From Microvelia longipes (Eukaryota; Arthropoda; Insecta; Hemiptera; Veliidae): DNA of 64,000 bases. Under the pieces are notes generated by a model that did no database searches, had not been told where the DNA came from, and saw nothing but the letters and a program-made list of their open reading frames with translations. Below are positions 23,655 to 34,015 of this stretch, in pieces. The DNA lies in NCBI GenBank assembly GCA_018340805.1, contig JACMZG010001914.1, positions 44,657,414 through 44,721,413 of the forward strand, given 5' to 3'. The position numbers were made by a program, and so were the translations under genes. How positions within the stretch are numbered: the first letter of the stretch is position 1; the number at the start of each line of letters is the position of its first letter.

Positions 23655-23986
23655 GAGAGACCATACTTCCACAGTAATGATCCTGTAAAGAGTTCATACT
23701 CCCACAGTAATGATCCTGTAAAGAGATCATACTTCTACAGTAATGATATTGTAAAGAGTCATACTTCGACAGTAATGATCCTGTAAAGAGATCATACTTC
23801 CACAGTAATGATACTGTATAGAGATCATACTTCCACAGGAATGATACTGTAAAGAGATCATACTCCCACAGTAATGATCCTCTAAAGAGATCATACTCCC
23901 ACAGTAATGATCCTGTAAAGAGATCCTACTTCCACAGTAATGATCCTGTAAAGAGATCATACTCCCACAGTGATGATCCTGTAAAG
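23655..23986. repeat. 33-bp minisatellite, left block
   Basis: About ten units of the 33-bp phrase ATCCTGTAAAGAGATCATAC plus TCCCACAGTAATG. Its last 156 bp (23831-23986) match 25697-25852 with one difference, so the array continues on the far side of the inserted segment. Confidence 0.92.
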
Positions 23987-24060
23987 CAGTGGTTCCCAAC
24001 CAGGGGTCCTGGGACCCCTTGGGGGTCCCAAATGAGTTTTTAGGGGGTCCCGGGAGCAAT
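23987..24060 (+). mobile_element. hAT-like terminal sequence
   Basis: Begins CAGTGGTTCCCAACC and continues with a GGGGTCCTGGGACCCC palindrome. CAGTGGTTCYCAACC-type ends are characteristic of many non-autonomous hAT elements. It starts exactly where the minisatellite stops. The matching opposite end was not found, so the element is partial or has been replaced by the neighbouring retroelement. Confidence 0.55.
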
Positions 24061-24144
24061 TTTACAAACTATATTGTAAAAGTAACAAAAATAGATTTTT
24101 TTTTTCTTTTGTGTGTGTTACTTCAATAAATAATTAAATTATTA

Positions 24145-24149
<5 letters not shown>

Positions 24150-24230
<81 letters not shown>
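24150..24230. repeat. (TA)n microsatellite
   Basis: About 40 TA dinucleotides between the hAT-like end and the 3' side of the Penelope-like element. Confidence 0.95.
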
Positions 24231-24239
24231 CAATGTTTT

Positions 24240-25696
24240 ATAATAATAATAACTTACAGGAGGTGAAACGAAGAGATTTAGAGGGGTTTTGAGAATTTTC
24301 GACGTATGTCTTCTTCGGTCAGGTTAGGTTGGGAAGTCCCGAGTGACTGAAGGCCGCCACCGCGTTGTATAGTTATAAATATACAGTAGGTTTGGTAGTG
24401 CTGGCATCTAGCGGGTGAGAGCCTAACTAATGTTAGGTAGTCCGTGAGGTGGTGATTCCAAGCGGCACTGAACTGAACTACTCAAACTCGCGCGGATTTA
24501 ATACAAAACTATGTGCCATGCACAAAAACGCACTCGGGAGTAGGATTAGGGGGTAATAAAGGAACGGAAAGGAAAAATAACAATCGTTATGACAAAACTA
24601 GGAATAACACAAACTATAATAATGATAGAAGTAATTAAAGATTAAAATAATAGTAATGAAATATGCTTTAATGTAATAAAATGTAATGTAATAAAATGAG
24701 TGAATGGAGTAAAATAAAATAGGTTTATACAACTAAATAATTATGTGCTAGTAAAAAGGATGTGACAGGAGATAAAATAAAAAGAATAATAAAGTGAATA
24801 AATAAAAGTAAACGAATAAAGTATGAAGGTTTGCATAAGACTAGGCAAAAATTATCTTAAATTTATTCCTGGGGGGGTTTTAGATTTGGTCACCAGCTGG
24901 TAGGCTTGCTCCATTTGTTTTCTATCATGGTCTGAGGTATTGGGGTGGAGGGTTTTCAGGATACGAACATTAAAGCACGCATCAAATCCTGTGTTGTGAG
25001 TAATTGAATGGTTGGCAACCGGGAGGTGAAAGAGGTTATTGGTCACAGAGCTTCGGTGGTTGTTGATGCGGTAGTTGAGTGGTGTGCTGGTTTCACCAAT
25101 ATAGAAGGCATCACATAGCTTACATTCTAAGACGTATACAACGTTGGCCGATTTACAATTGGAGTTCGAATTAATAGGGTATGATACATTGGTAGATGGG
25201 CTGGTAAACACAGTTGATGGGTTCGTTAAGTTGCAGGTCAAACACCGGGGCTTGTTGCATTTATGTGTGCCCGGGTTGGGTTTGGGTCCAATGTTCTGGT
25301 CAGGGTTGGTATGAACAACTAGGTTTCTTAGGTTAGGCGGTCTACGGAAAGATATAGAAGGTGCTTTGGGTAACAGATTTCTAGTGAGAGGAGAGCTATC
25401 CAGAATAGGAAGACCCGATCTGAGCACAGTATTGAGTTTATGTAGACCCGGGGTAAAAGTGGTTACTAAGTTTATAGGGGTGCCTAGATTAGGGTCTGGA
25501 GGTACCCGGGGGTAATAAGGCTTGTTTAATTGCCTTTCTACAAGTGCCTCAGGGTAGCCTCTGGCTAAAAGCGCTTGAGAGAGGCCAGCGTTGAATCTAT
25601 CCAGGTTCTCTTCGTTCGAACAAATTCTGCGACCTCTAGTTGCAAGTGAATAAGGGATAGAATTTTTAGTGTGAATCTTGAAAATCAAAATCTTAA
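24240..25696 (-). mobile_element. 5'-truncated Penelope-like element, endonuclease end
   Basis: On the minus strand the coding part runs from 25696 to 24852 and is followed by a trailing region of about 600 bp. The trailing region contains GAAGAAGAC-ATAC-GTCGAAAA (about 24294-24316), a hairpin followed by GAAA. The reverse transcriptase core is missing; only the linker after it and the endonuclease remain. The interruption starts exactly inside a 33-bp minisatellite unit. Penelope-like elements are retroelements whose GIY-YIG endonuclease nicks target DNA for insertion. Confidence 0.9.
24852..25696 (-). pseudogene. Penelope-like protein, linker plus GIY-YIG endonuclease
   Basis: The minus-strand frame is open for 335 codons from 25859, but the first 54 residues are only the antisense minisatellite (11-residue repeats such as ISLQDHYCGSM). 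The element-derived part starts near residue 55. Domain order: linker motifs IPYSLATRGRRICS and ARGYPEALVE, then ISFRRPPNLRNLVV. Next comes a cysteine cluster HKCNKPRCLTC (Cys 201, 206, 209, with Cys 235). The endonuclease follows, with VVYVLECKLC (about 240-249), FYIGET (252-257), Arg264, His268 and a likely catalytic Glu317. It ends GINLR. All key endonuclease residues appear intact, so this half is well preserved, but without a reverse transcriptase it cannot retrotranspose by itself. Confidence 0.92.
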
Positions 25697-26046
25697 TTCC
25701 ACAGGAATGATACTGTAAAGAGATCATACTCCCACAGTAATGATCCTCTAAAGAGATCATACTCCCACAGTAATGATCCTGTAAAGAGATCCTACTTCCA
25801 CAGTAATGATCCTGTAAAGAGATCATACTCCCACAGAGATGATCCTGTAAAGAGATCATATTTCCAGTTCATACTCCCACAGTAATGATCCTGTAAAGAG
25901 TTCATACTTCCACAGTAATGATACTGTAAAGAGATCAAACTTCCACAGTAATGTCCTGTAAAGAGTTCCTACTCCCACACTAATGATACTGTAAAGAGTT
26001 CCTACTCCCACAGTAATGATCCTGTAAAGAGATCATACTTCCACGG
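25697..26046. repeat. 33-bp minisatellite, right block
   Basis: About ten more units of the same 33-bp repeat as at 23.65-23.99 kb. The first 156 bp repeat the end of the left block almost exactly, then units diverge. Confidence 0.92.
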
Positions 26047-26969
26047 GATCGTTACGTTAGTTTTAACATGTCTCAGTCTGCTGGTGGTAAAAACATTTTA
26101 CTGTACAAAGTGAGAAAATGTAAAAAATGTAGAGAGAAATGAAAAAAAAAAACTCCTGAATCAGGCAGTGGATAAAATAAGAATAAAACCATTTTTATAT
26201 TTTTTTCATAATTTTTGTTGTGAGAGTACGCGTTAAATAAAGCTTTCAGTTATTCTTATTCAGTCCAACTCGCAAATGAATTGAAAGAGAAAAGGAAACC
26301 TTGTCTCTCTAACAAGGAATTCGAAACTAGCAATTTTATTTAACTATTTTTTTAGGTTCTCAAGCCAATATTCAGAAATTCAACAGGGGGAGAGGGGTAG
26401 GGGAGACAATTCCAACAGCACTAAATCCTCATACGTTACAGTCAGGCTTTAATTAAACACTCTAACACCAGCTTTTTTTTATCCAGCGAATAACCAGACT
26501 TTTAAATTTGTAAATCAACAGACTCATACGAAATTGGGTTATTGTAACATGATTGGTTGAGCAGATTAATAGAGCTAAGAAATTAAAATCCCTCCTCTTC
26601 CATTCAATTCATTCTGATTGAAACTATAAATAACAAATTGCTTTTACGTTTTTGTAAATTCATTCAAATAAAAAACTTATTCACATAAAGTAGTCTAAAA
26701 GGTATATTATTTGATACTAACGAGTTTTGCTAAATATGAATTGTTGACATAGAATAGCTAGAGACGATGATGGCTGAGAATGATGTGAGCTATGTCACAC
26801 TGGCTGCCGCTACTCTGACATAGCGCTAGTTCGATATTATGCAGAGTCATTATTGTGGAGATATCATTAATGACCAATGTCAAATATTTCATACATTTTT
26901 AAGTCCTCCCACAATTAAATAAAATCTAAATTTCATTAAATAAGATAACTTCACGACTATTTTATAGTA
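26047..26969. other. Unassigned stretch with two dispersed motifs
   Basis: At 26709-26750 the phrase TTTGATACTAACGAGTTTTG is shared with 29186 and 29505. At about 26839, CAGAGTCATTATTGTGGAG resembles 17458 and 35690. No gene supported. Confidence 0.4.
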
Positions 26970-27190
26970 GATTTAGGTCTTCCGGTGGTGACTGCTTCAA
27001 TATAGATGAAGAATCCGACGTTTCGCTTCCACTGTGGGAGACATCTTCATTGCTCTACAAAACTGAACTGTTCAGTTCAGTGTGTTTCTATCCATGATGT
27101 CCTACATCTCTGAAGATGCCTCCCACAGTGGAAGCGAAACGTCGGATTCTTCATCTACATTGACGCGGTCACCACCGGAAGACCTAAATC
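26970..27190. mobile_element. Head-to-head inverted retroelement ends (80-bp arms)
   Basis: The arms 26970-27049 and 27111-27190 are near-perfect complements separated by about 61 nt. Each arm contains the motif TGAAGATG-hairpin-GCGAAACGTC with the shared phrase CCCACAGTGGAAGC, then GGATTCTTCATCTA and CCACCGGAAGACCTAAATC. Single relatives occur at 32830-32977 and 36890-36990. The 36.9-kb relative has a YNLRPRR-ending frame upstream. Inverted partial copies are typical of Penelope-type insertions, but the family is not proven. Confidence 0.7.
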
Positions 27191-27410
27191 TTCATGACAA
27201 TAACCGCGGAAGCCTACGCAGTTTATTATTTTATAGTACTTAGACGACTAATATTTTCTTATCAAAGTAATTATATAAATAACATTAAAAGCAACTCTAG
27301 AGTACTTAGAAAACTTGTACTCGCTTATGTGAAACAATTATTTAGAGGAAATTGTAGACTACCCTAAAGTATTTAGCTTACTCTTTTATGTAAATGGAGA
27401 CATCGACGTA

Positions 27411-27596
27411 GTCTAGATCAGTAAACGTAGAAGCAGTCTAGATCAGTAAACGTAGACGTCGACGAAGTCTAGATCAGTAAACGTAGACGTAGTCTAGATC
27501 AGTAATCGTAGACATCGACGTAGTCTAAATCAGTAAACGTAGACGTCGACGAATTCTAGATCAGTAAACGTAGAAGCCGACGTAGTCTAGATATCT
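27411..27596. repeat. Minisatellite (GTCTAGATCAGTAAACGTAG)
   Basis: About seven units of 24-31 bp alternating GTAGACGTCGACGAAGTCTA with shorter forms that lack the CGTCGA insert. Confidence 0.88.
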
Positions 27597-27599
27597 CAA

Positions 27600-28198
27600 C
27601 GTATGGCAAGTGCTTATTAATGCGAAATGATCCTATTCCTCTAATTCGCCATATTTATTCCTTACACTGCATTTTATTTATTAAGATATAAATTCAAATC
27701 CTTTTTATATAAGAATAATTTAAAAATATAGCTCCTTTGTTTACGGACGAATAGAGTTAGAAAAGGGCCCAGTTTTATATGAGAAATATACTTTAAGGGC
27801 TGAAGCTTAATATTGCGGAAAGAACGAGGATATAGACGGCATTTGTAGGCATACAACCAGCCAGGAGTGCAATTCCCGCGCCATCTGGTTCCCGCCAAAA
27901 AATTTACCCTCCCTTTTACCTCGTTAGAAATCGCTCCTTCATAACTTTTTCAATTTTTTCTTTACTATTTTCTTTGGGATTTTCTTCTCCATATACTTAC
28001 AATTTTGTCAGATTTAGCGAATTTCTTTTGAAAATATCATTGATGAAGAAGCGTAGCGGAAATTACTACTGATAAATAAACCTGAGGTAAGAGCAAGTAT
28101 CATTGTTTACTAATTCCACTAACAACCCCGCTAGTGGGGAGCCATACTATGGCAAGGTAAATTAAATATATTTAATATACCTTGCTAAGGATAACAAA
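27600..28198. other. Unassigned stretch
   Basis: A minus-strand open frame (27674-27898) has no recognisable motif. Nothing else supported. Confidence 0.35.
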
Positions 28199-28560
28199 GT
28201 CTCATACTCTAGGCTATAGAGATATTATTACAAGAAACATCGAAATGTAACCTGACCATCTTCGCTTATAACTACAATCAAATAATCAGTACATAATTAC
28301 AGTAACGTATAAACTAGAGCGTTAAAATATAAATCAAAACACAAAAAAATTGCTGTAAGCCGAAATCAATTGATTTTTTATAACCTTAACTCCCTCCCCT
28401 TAACTTCCTAACCTTAACCTTAACCTTAACTTCCTTCCCTTGAAGGAATTTTCAGTGAGGTTACACAGAGCCCCTGGGATCCCCAAAAAGATGTTTGAAG
28501 CATCTCATTCTATTGATATATGCCATGCCCGCTTTAGTATATATCTATATACGCTATCTA
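28199..28560 (-). mobile_element. MITE family M1 copy
   Basis: Reads as the reverse complement of the 12.2-kb copy: ATAGAGATATTATTACAAGA end, ACATCGAAATGTAACCTGAC, AATCAATTGATT, a CCTTAACTTCC cluster, AGTGAGGTTACACAGAGCCC and a TATATCTATATACGC end. The CCTTAACCTTAACCTTAA stretch is a local expansion, not a telomere. Confidence 0.75.
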
Positions 28561-28779
28561 TTTATGCTGCAGGCTACTAACTTTGAGAAACAATATACAG
28601 AATTTATACATTGACAGCTTATAAAAGATTTTAAAATAATTTTAATGTTAAAAAGCCCTTACTAATAATTACATTATCAAAAATCAACAAGACTGTTTTG
28701 CGAATTATCTAAAATGTTTAGATCGGCATCAAAGGAGTGGAGAGAGCAAGTGAGGGATCCATTCTGGTTGTTCTCCTAG

Positions 28780-28784
<5 letters not shown>
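28561..28784. other. Short unassigned gap
   Basis: No feature seen. Confidence 0.4.
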
Positions 28785-28848
<64 letters not shown>

Positions 28849-28948
28849 GAATTCAGATAAAAAAAAACTAAACGTGTAAGAAGTTATCAGTGCAATTCAG
28901 CAATAGCAGTGTTGGAAGTGGAAACACTTGTTCTTTTTTATAATTAAT

Positions 28949-28994
<46 letters not shown>

Positions 28995-29037
28995 TATATA
29001 TATATTATATATATATATTATATATATATATAATATA
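28785..29037. repeat. Two (TA)n tracts flanking the conserved 105-bp module
   Basis: A (TA)n tract precedes the module (28849-28952), which has GAATTCAGATAAAAAAAAAC, AAGAAGTTATCAGTGCAATT and GTGGAAACACTTGTTCTTTT. A second interrupted (TA)n tract follows. The module also occurs at 19567-19672. Confidence 0.75.
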
Positions 29038-29224
29038 GTGCCGTCGAGTAACATTTTTTATTTATACAAAAACTATAGGATTGGTGGGATGCAAGCAATG
29101 CTAAATAAAATTCGGATGTTTTTTTACATTTCTTTTGTGTAGTTTTATTTTATAATATCATTTTTATGATTAATTTGAAAGTTATATCATTTGATACTAC
29201 CGAATTTTGCAAAACATGAATAGT

Positions 29225-29857
29225 TGACACAATATAATTGTGCGAGAGACACCACCAAGGAAATGTAACAAGCAAGATGCCAATGCTACATCTGGGAACT
29301 GTTCCATCATTCGACATTCGTCATCATTGATGGCTTGACATAATGTCATGTCCCACTCTGTTTCGTTACGTCTAACTCATCAGGGCGCCGACAGAGCCTG
29401 AACTCACTCTGACCTTCAATTATTCCGAAGAATATAATGTGAAGTACTTACCAAGACGAGCGGTGGCTCTCTTACCGCCATCATGCATGGCAAGCAAAAA
29501 CATATATCATTGATACTCCGAGTTTGCAAAACATGAATAGTTGACAATTGTAAAGATTTTAATAAAAGATTGCATAACAGGAGTCAGCTTTTTTGGGGCA
29601 CTCAGGAGGTCTTGAATTCAAGGCCAGTCACCCAGCCAGGGGTAACACTATATAATTGTGCGACTGACACCAAGGAAATGTAGTTCAGGCTCTGTCGGCG
29701 CCCTGATGAGTTAGACGTAACGAAACAGAGTGGGACATGACATTATGTCGAGCCATCAATGATGACGAATGTCTAATGATGGAACAGTTCCCAAATGTAA
29801 CATTGCATCTTGCTTGTTACATTTCCTTGGTGTCTCTCGCACAATTATATTGTGTCA
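29225..29857. mobile_element. Long inverted repeat with about 180-bp arms
   Basis: The arms 29225-29404 and 29682-29857 are near complements with landmarks CAAGGAAATGTAACAAGCAA, GACATTCGTCATCATTGATG and TCAGGGCGCCGACAGAGCC. The spacer (29405-29681) repeats the outer TATAATTGTGCGA..GACACCAAGGAAATG start and holds another copy of the TTTGATACT..GCAAAACATGAATAG motif also seen just outside the left arm. This suggests a foldback element or an inverted double insertion. No ORF; superfamily unknown. Confidence 0.8.
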
Positions 29858-30066
29858 ATTTGAAAGTTGTTTACAAAACAATCTAAACACAACAAGAAGT
29901 ACAAACAAAGTAAACGATTGCCGAGAAGAAGGTTTTTTTCCTACAGTGGTGATGGTGGTAGGGATTTTTTTCTCTTTTCAAGTAAGGGATTGGCAGCGGC
30001 TTCTCTGATTGGTCAATCCCCAAAATGCTTATGACCTTGGGGAATTTTAAACTAAACGATTAACTG
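29858..30066 (-). mobile_element. Half copy of MITE M3
   Basis: The reverse complement of the left half of M3 (20355-20560): GGATTGGCAGCGGCTTCTCT, GATTGGTCAATCCCCAAAA and TTTTAAACTAAACGATTAAC. It ends with one TIR; the other end is lost at the junction with the long inverted repeat. Confidence 0.78.
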
Positions 30067-30207
30067 TAAGAGAAAAATTCTGTGATGAGGTGAGTGGCAT
30101 GTTTAATATTATAACCTCTGAAACATGTATAGTATATTTTAAAAAGACGACTAATTTGAAATAATATAGATTGACTTTTAACAAATAAACACTCTGACTT
30201 TAATATA

Positions 30208-30591
30208 GGCGCGGTCGAATATCCACGGCCTTCTAGACATTGGATCACCAACAAACTTTTTTAACTTTTTTTCCAAAATTTTTTCAGTAATTAGCCGGAT
30301 TTGTGATAAATTAAGCCTATTTCCGTAATCTGCACGCTCTTTGGTTAATCTCAAAGAGTATTACATTCACTCACGATTTATTTTTAATCTAACTTGGTAC
30401 ATACATAACTACTGTTAGACGTCAATATTTTGTGTTATATTTTGAGATTAACCAAAAGAGCGGCAGATTACGGAAATAGGCTTTATTTATCACAAATCCG
30501 GCTAATTACTGAAAATTTTTAAAAAAAAAGTTATAAAAAAAGTTTGTTGGTGATCCAACGTTCTAGAAGGCCGTGGATATTCGACCGCGCC
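30208..30591. mobile_element. MITE M4, 384-bp foldback
   Basis: The ends GGCGCGGTCGAATATCCACG and its complement start at 30208 and 30591. The arms are complementary for roughly 150 bp each, including CTTCTAGA, GGATCACCAACAAACTTTTT, GCCGGATTTGTGATAAA and CCTATTTCCGTAATCTGC. The central loop is about 75 bp. The flanks are TA-rich (TATA / ATAT), compatible with a TA target as in mariner-type elements. No ORF. Confidence 0.88.
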
Positions 30592-31360
30592 ATATTTAAC
30601 AACAAATTGAACTGACAAATATTTTTCTCAGGACTCCTAAATTGCGACTGACTCTTAATCTTGACTTTTTGATGCATGAAAATATCTGAATCACAGGTAG
30701 ACATCAAAGTTGCTAGCTTGTCGCTGTCAACTCTGCTGTCAACCTGTTCATTCACAAATTCTCCTGCATCTTACTTTCCAACAGTATAGTTATAAAATTA
30801 CTAAGTAAATAAAGCACAATATCAACCATTACAGAAGTATGGAACAAAGAGTGAATAGTTAAAATACTCGACAACACTGTTTCCTGGTATTTCCTTCTGT
30901 TATATTTTTATATCTTTGCTAAGCATTATGTCTTTTGCCAACCTGTTTTCTACTAAATTTAAGATAAATAAGATTTATCAAAGTATCTTCGACATCAAAG
31001 AAATAGAACAAAGCAAGGATCATTGAATCTACAAACTCACTCCCTAAGACTTTGATACGAAACTCGATCAAAACTGGATCCACAAATAAAAGAGTAGATC
31101 AGAACTCTACAAGCAGATAATATACAGAACAAACAAACCGTTGATCAAATATATACGAGGAATAAACTTTATAAAAGTATTTTTTTCTTTTCTTTTCATC
31201 TTTCTTTAAACAGAAGAAATGTTTGAAAGGCTTTGAAACCTTTCTTATGTCCTTCACAGCAAGAATTATGAAATCAAAAGAATAAATAAATTTATCAATA
31301 CCAAGGGATAAAAAGAAAGGATATCATTTTAGAACAGACTTAAAATATTTCTTCTGCTTA
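30592..31360. other. Unassigned stretch
   Basis: No gene supported. Confidence 0.35.
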
Positions 31361-31361
31361 C

Positions 31362-32010
31362 GTTTACCTGTTTATTGTAAGTAAAATAACACACAATAAT
31401 AACAAAATAACACCAACTAGTATATAATTGCAATAATAACAAAATAACACAGACTAACAGCATATAACTGCAATAATAACAAAATAACACAGAATAACAG
31501 CACATAACTGCAATAATAACAAAATAATACAGACTAACAGCATATAACAACAATAATAACGAAATAAACACAGACTAACAGCATATAATTGCAGTAATAG
31601 CAAAATAACACAGACTAACAGCACATAACTGCAATAATAACAAAATAACACTGATAACACTGACGTTTACTTGTTTATTGTAAGTAAAATAACACACAAT
31701 AATAACAAAATAACACAACTAGTATAATGCAATAATAACAAATAACACAGACTAACAGCATATAACAACAATAATAACGAAATAAACACAGACAACAGCA
31801 TATAACTGCAATAATAACAAAATAACACAGACTAACAGCATATAACAACAATAATAACGAAATAATTCAGACTAACAGCACATAACTGCAATAATAACAA
31901 AATAACACAGACTAACAGCATATAACTGCAATAATAACAAAATAACACAGATTAACAGCATATAACAACAATAATAACAAAAAACTCAGAATAACAACAA
32001 TAATAACGAA
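31362..32010. repeat. 40-bp minisatellite with a two-block higher-order structure
   Basis: The unit is close to AACTGCAATAATAACAAAAT plus AACACAGACTAACAGCATAT. Two blocks begin with the same leader, GTTTAC[C/T]TGTTTATTGTAAGTAAAA (31362 and about 31665), showing that a ~300-bp multimer was duplicated. Open frames through it are repeat translations. Confidence 0.88.
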
Positions 32011-32210
32011 ATAACAGCCAAATAAAATGGTATAATTAAGAAAAGCACAAATAGTAAGTATATAACAGACATCTGTACTATATTCCTGAATATGGCAGTC
32101 CTGACAGATAGTGAGGTGGACCCCACCCTTTATATTTAGTTTTAGTTAAATTTTCGTATAAATTTGGCATTAGTAAGCAATATTTTATGAAATGCAGAGT
32201 GGATCTATAG
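32011..32210. other. Short unassigned gap
   Basis: Nothing supported. Confidence 0.4.
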
Positions 32211-32368
32211 TACGACACATGGCTAAAATCAGTTGACAGCGCGGGAAAATAGTGTTGAGGAACCAATAAGGTTGGCTAGATTTGAAATTGAGGGCGTAGT
32301 TTAACATTTAGGAATAACCTCATTGGCCTCCTCGCATTATTTTCTTACGCTGTCAACTGATTTTAGTC
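32211..32368. mobile_element. Small foldback element (about 158 bp)
   Basis: The arms CGACACATGGCTAAAATCAG..TTGACAGCG..GGAACCAATAAGGTT and their near-complement (32304-32366) surround a short spacer. The arms differ at scattered positions, so the insertion is old. No TSD recognised. Confidence 0.78.
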
Positions 32369-32829
32369 GTGTGTCGCATTGTAATTGATTCCGACAGAAT
32401 AAAACTCGTTATGTCATACGTTATATGAAAGTTAGTTTAAATAAAAATGCCATTATACATGACAGGGTGATATGAAAGTTTTTGGGAAGAAACCCATAAC
32501 CTTCCTCAAAGAGATTTGTGGCAGGTTAGCTTTGCTAATTATCTGCGGCAGGTTAGCCCAGATGAATTATTAATTAAAGAATATATTTATATAATGCTTT
32601 TTAATTCCCTATTTTCAAAGATCTTTCTATTTCGTTTTAAAATCATAGATACCACCCCATACCCATTTCTTTCTTCTTATATTAAATGAATTTGTTTTAT
32701 TACGTTAGTAATGCTTGGTAGGCAATGTTATAGGAACAAATTTTAAATTTTGGATCTTTTGCATATAAATGTTGTCTTTTGCGATTCAAACCTGACTACA
32801 TAGTTTATCTATGAGGTTATTGTCATAAA
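32369..32829. other. Unassigned stretch
   Basis: No feature supported. The phrase GGCAGGTTAGC occurs twice near 32520-32560. Confidence 0.35.
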
Positions 32830-32977
32830 GATTTAGGTCTTTCAAAACTGAACTGGTGTTCAGTTTAGTGTTTTCATCCATGACGTCCTACAACCCTAAA
32901 GATGCCTCCCACAGTAGAAGCGAAACGTAGGATTCTTAATCTACATTAATAGGTTCACCATAGGAAGACTTAAATCT
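32830..32977 (+). mobile_element. Relative of the 27-kb retroelement-end repeat
   Basis: Starts GATTTAGGTCTT, includes CATGACGTCCTACAACCCTA and AAAGATGCCTCCCACAGTAG with AGCGAAACGTAGG. It ends GGAAGACTTAAATCT, which is an inverted version of its own start. The hairpin arms are less well preserved than at 27 kb. Confidence 0.7.
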
Positions 32978-33675
32978 ACATAACTATACTATCAGCTGCA
33001 TTCTCAAGAATATAAACATTATGTTAAATTTATACGAACACTCGGATCTAAAACCTGCATCTCTATGATATATTATTAACCTTTAAGAAAGGGTAAGATA
33101 TAATCTCTTTGAGCTGTGGAGCTCAAATTAAAAAAAATTTTGTTTTTGTATTTTAATTTATTATATAGTAACAGAAAATTGCTCATTAAATACCTATTTA
33201 TTGTCCCGCTAATAAAAAAAAATCCCACCTCTTTTCTATTGTAAGTCCTAATAATTTTCAAATTATGAGGACCCATAGGAAGGGGTGGGAAACCGTAATT
33301 TACAGTACTGTTAGGGCGGGCGACCCCCTTATCATGAGAATGGTCATTGATTAGATGTAATTGATAGGGGACGTCTACAATTTATGATCATTTCCCAGGC
33401 CTATGTGACTTATAAAAATCTCATGACATTTATTATGATTTATTTAATGCGGTAAAAAGTTTTGATAAAATATACTTCTATTACTTATTTAACTTAATTA
33501 ATTTATATGGTTAAAAATTATTAATAAATTAATTTAATTTTTTATTAAACATTTCACAAATTCACCCATTTATGGAACGTTTTACATTTCTCGAGGATAA
33601 ATTATAGATAAAATACAAATATCGGCGCTTTTCTGATTACGTGTTAGTATCATATGTAGCTATTATAATATGTTA
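32978..33675. other. Unassigned stretch
   Basis: No gene supported; the minus-strand frame at 33076-33276 has no motif. Confidence 0.35.
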
Positions 33676-34015
33676 GTCTGCCTCCGTGGTAGTGAACCTA
33701 AAAGCACTTGATTTCGGTGCCGCAGGTCCGGAGTTTGCATCCCGGTCCATGCTCTTAATAAAAGCATAAACTTAATAAAGCAAATTTATAAACTTAATAA
33801 ATTAAGTTTATAAATTTCTTAATATATTTAGTTTATATATTTTCGCTTTAAGTTTACATATTTGTTACCATTTCACCAACTTTAATTCATACACAGAAGA
33901 TAGTAGATGCAACCCACTTGAGGTTGTTCCAGCAGGGTGAATATCATCAGCCAAATCCTGATGGGCCGAATGACCCTGAATGGCTAAAACGTGCATTTAT
34001 TTATTTTTATCTGAT
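33676..34015 (+). mobile_element. SINE-B, full copy, old
   Basis: The tRNA-like head begins GTCTGCCTCCGTGGTAGTG, with a B-box-like GGAGTTTGCATCCC. The body contains AGATAGTAGATGCAACCCAC, TTGAGGTTGTTCCAGCAGGG and CTGATGGGCCGAATGACCC. It is flanked by 15-bp TSDs matching at 13 of 15 positions (33661-33675 and 34016-34030). An inserted AT segment makes it longer than the 43.7-kb copy. Confidence 0.85.

Noticed and set aside
28400..28432. Telomere-like CCTTAACCTTAACCTTAA
   Set aside because: It is a short local expansion inside a MITE M1 copy and does not match the usual insect (TTAGG) or vertebrate motif.
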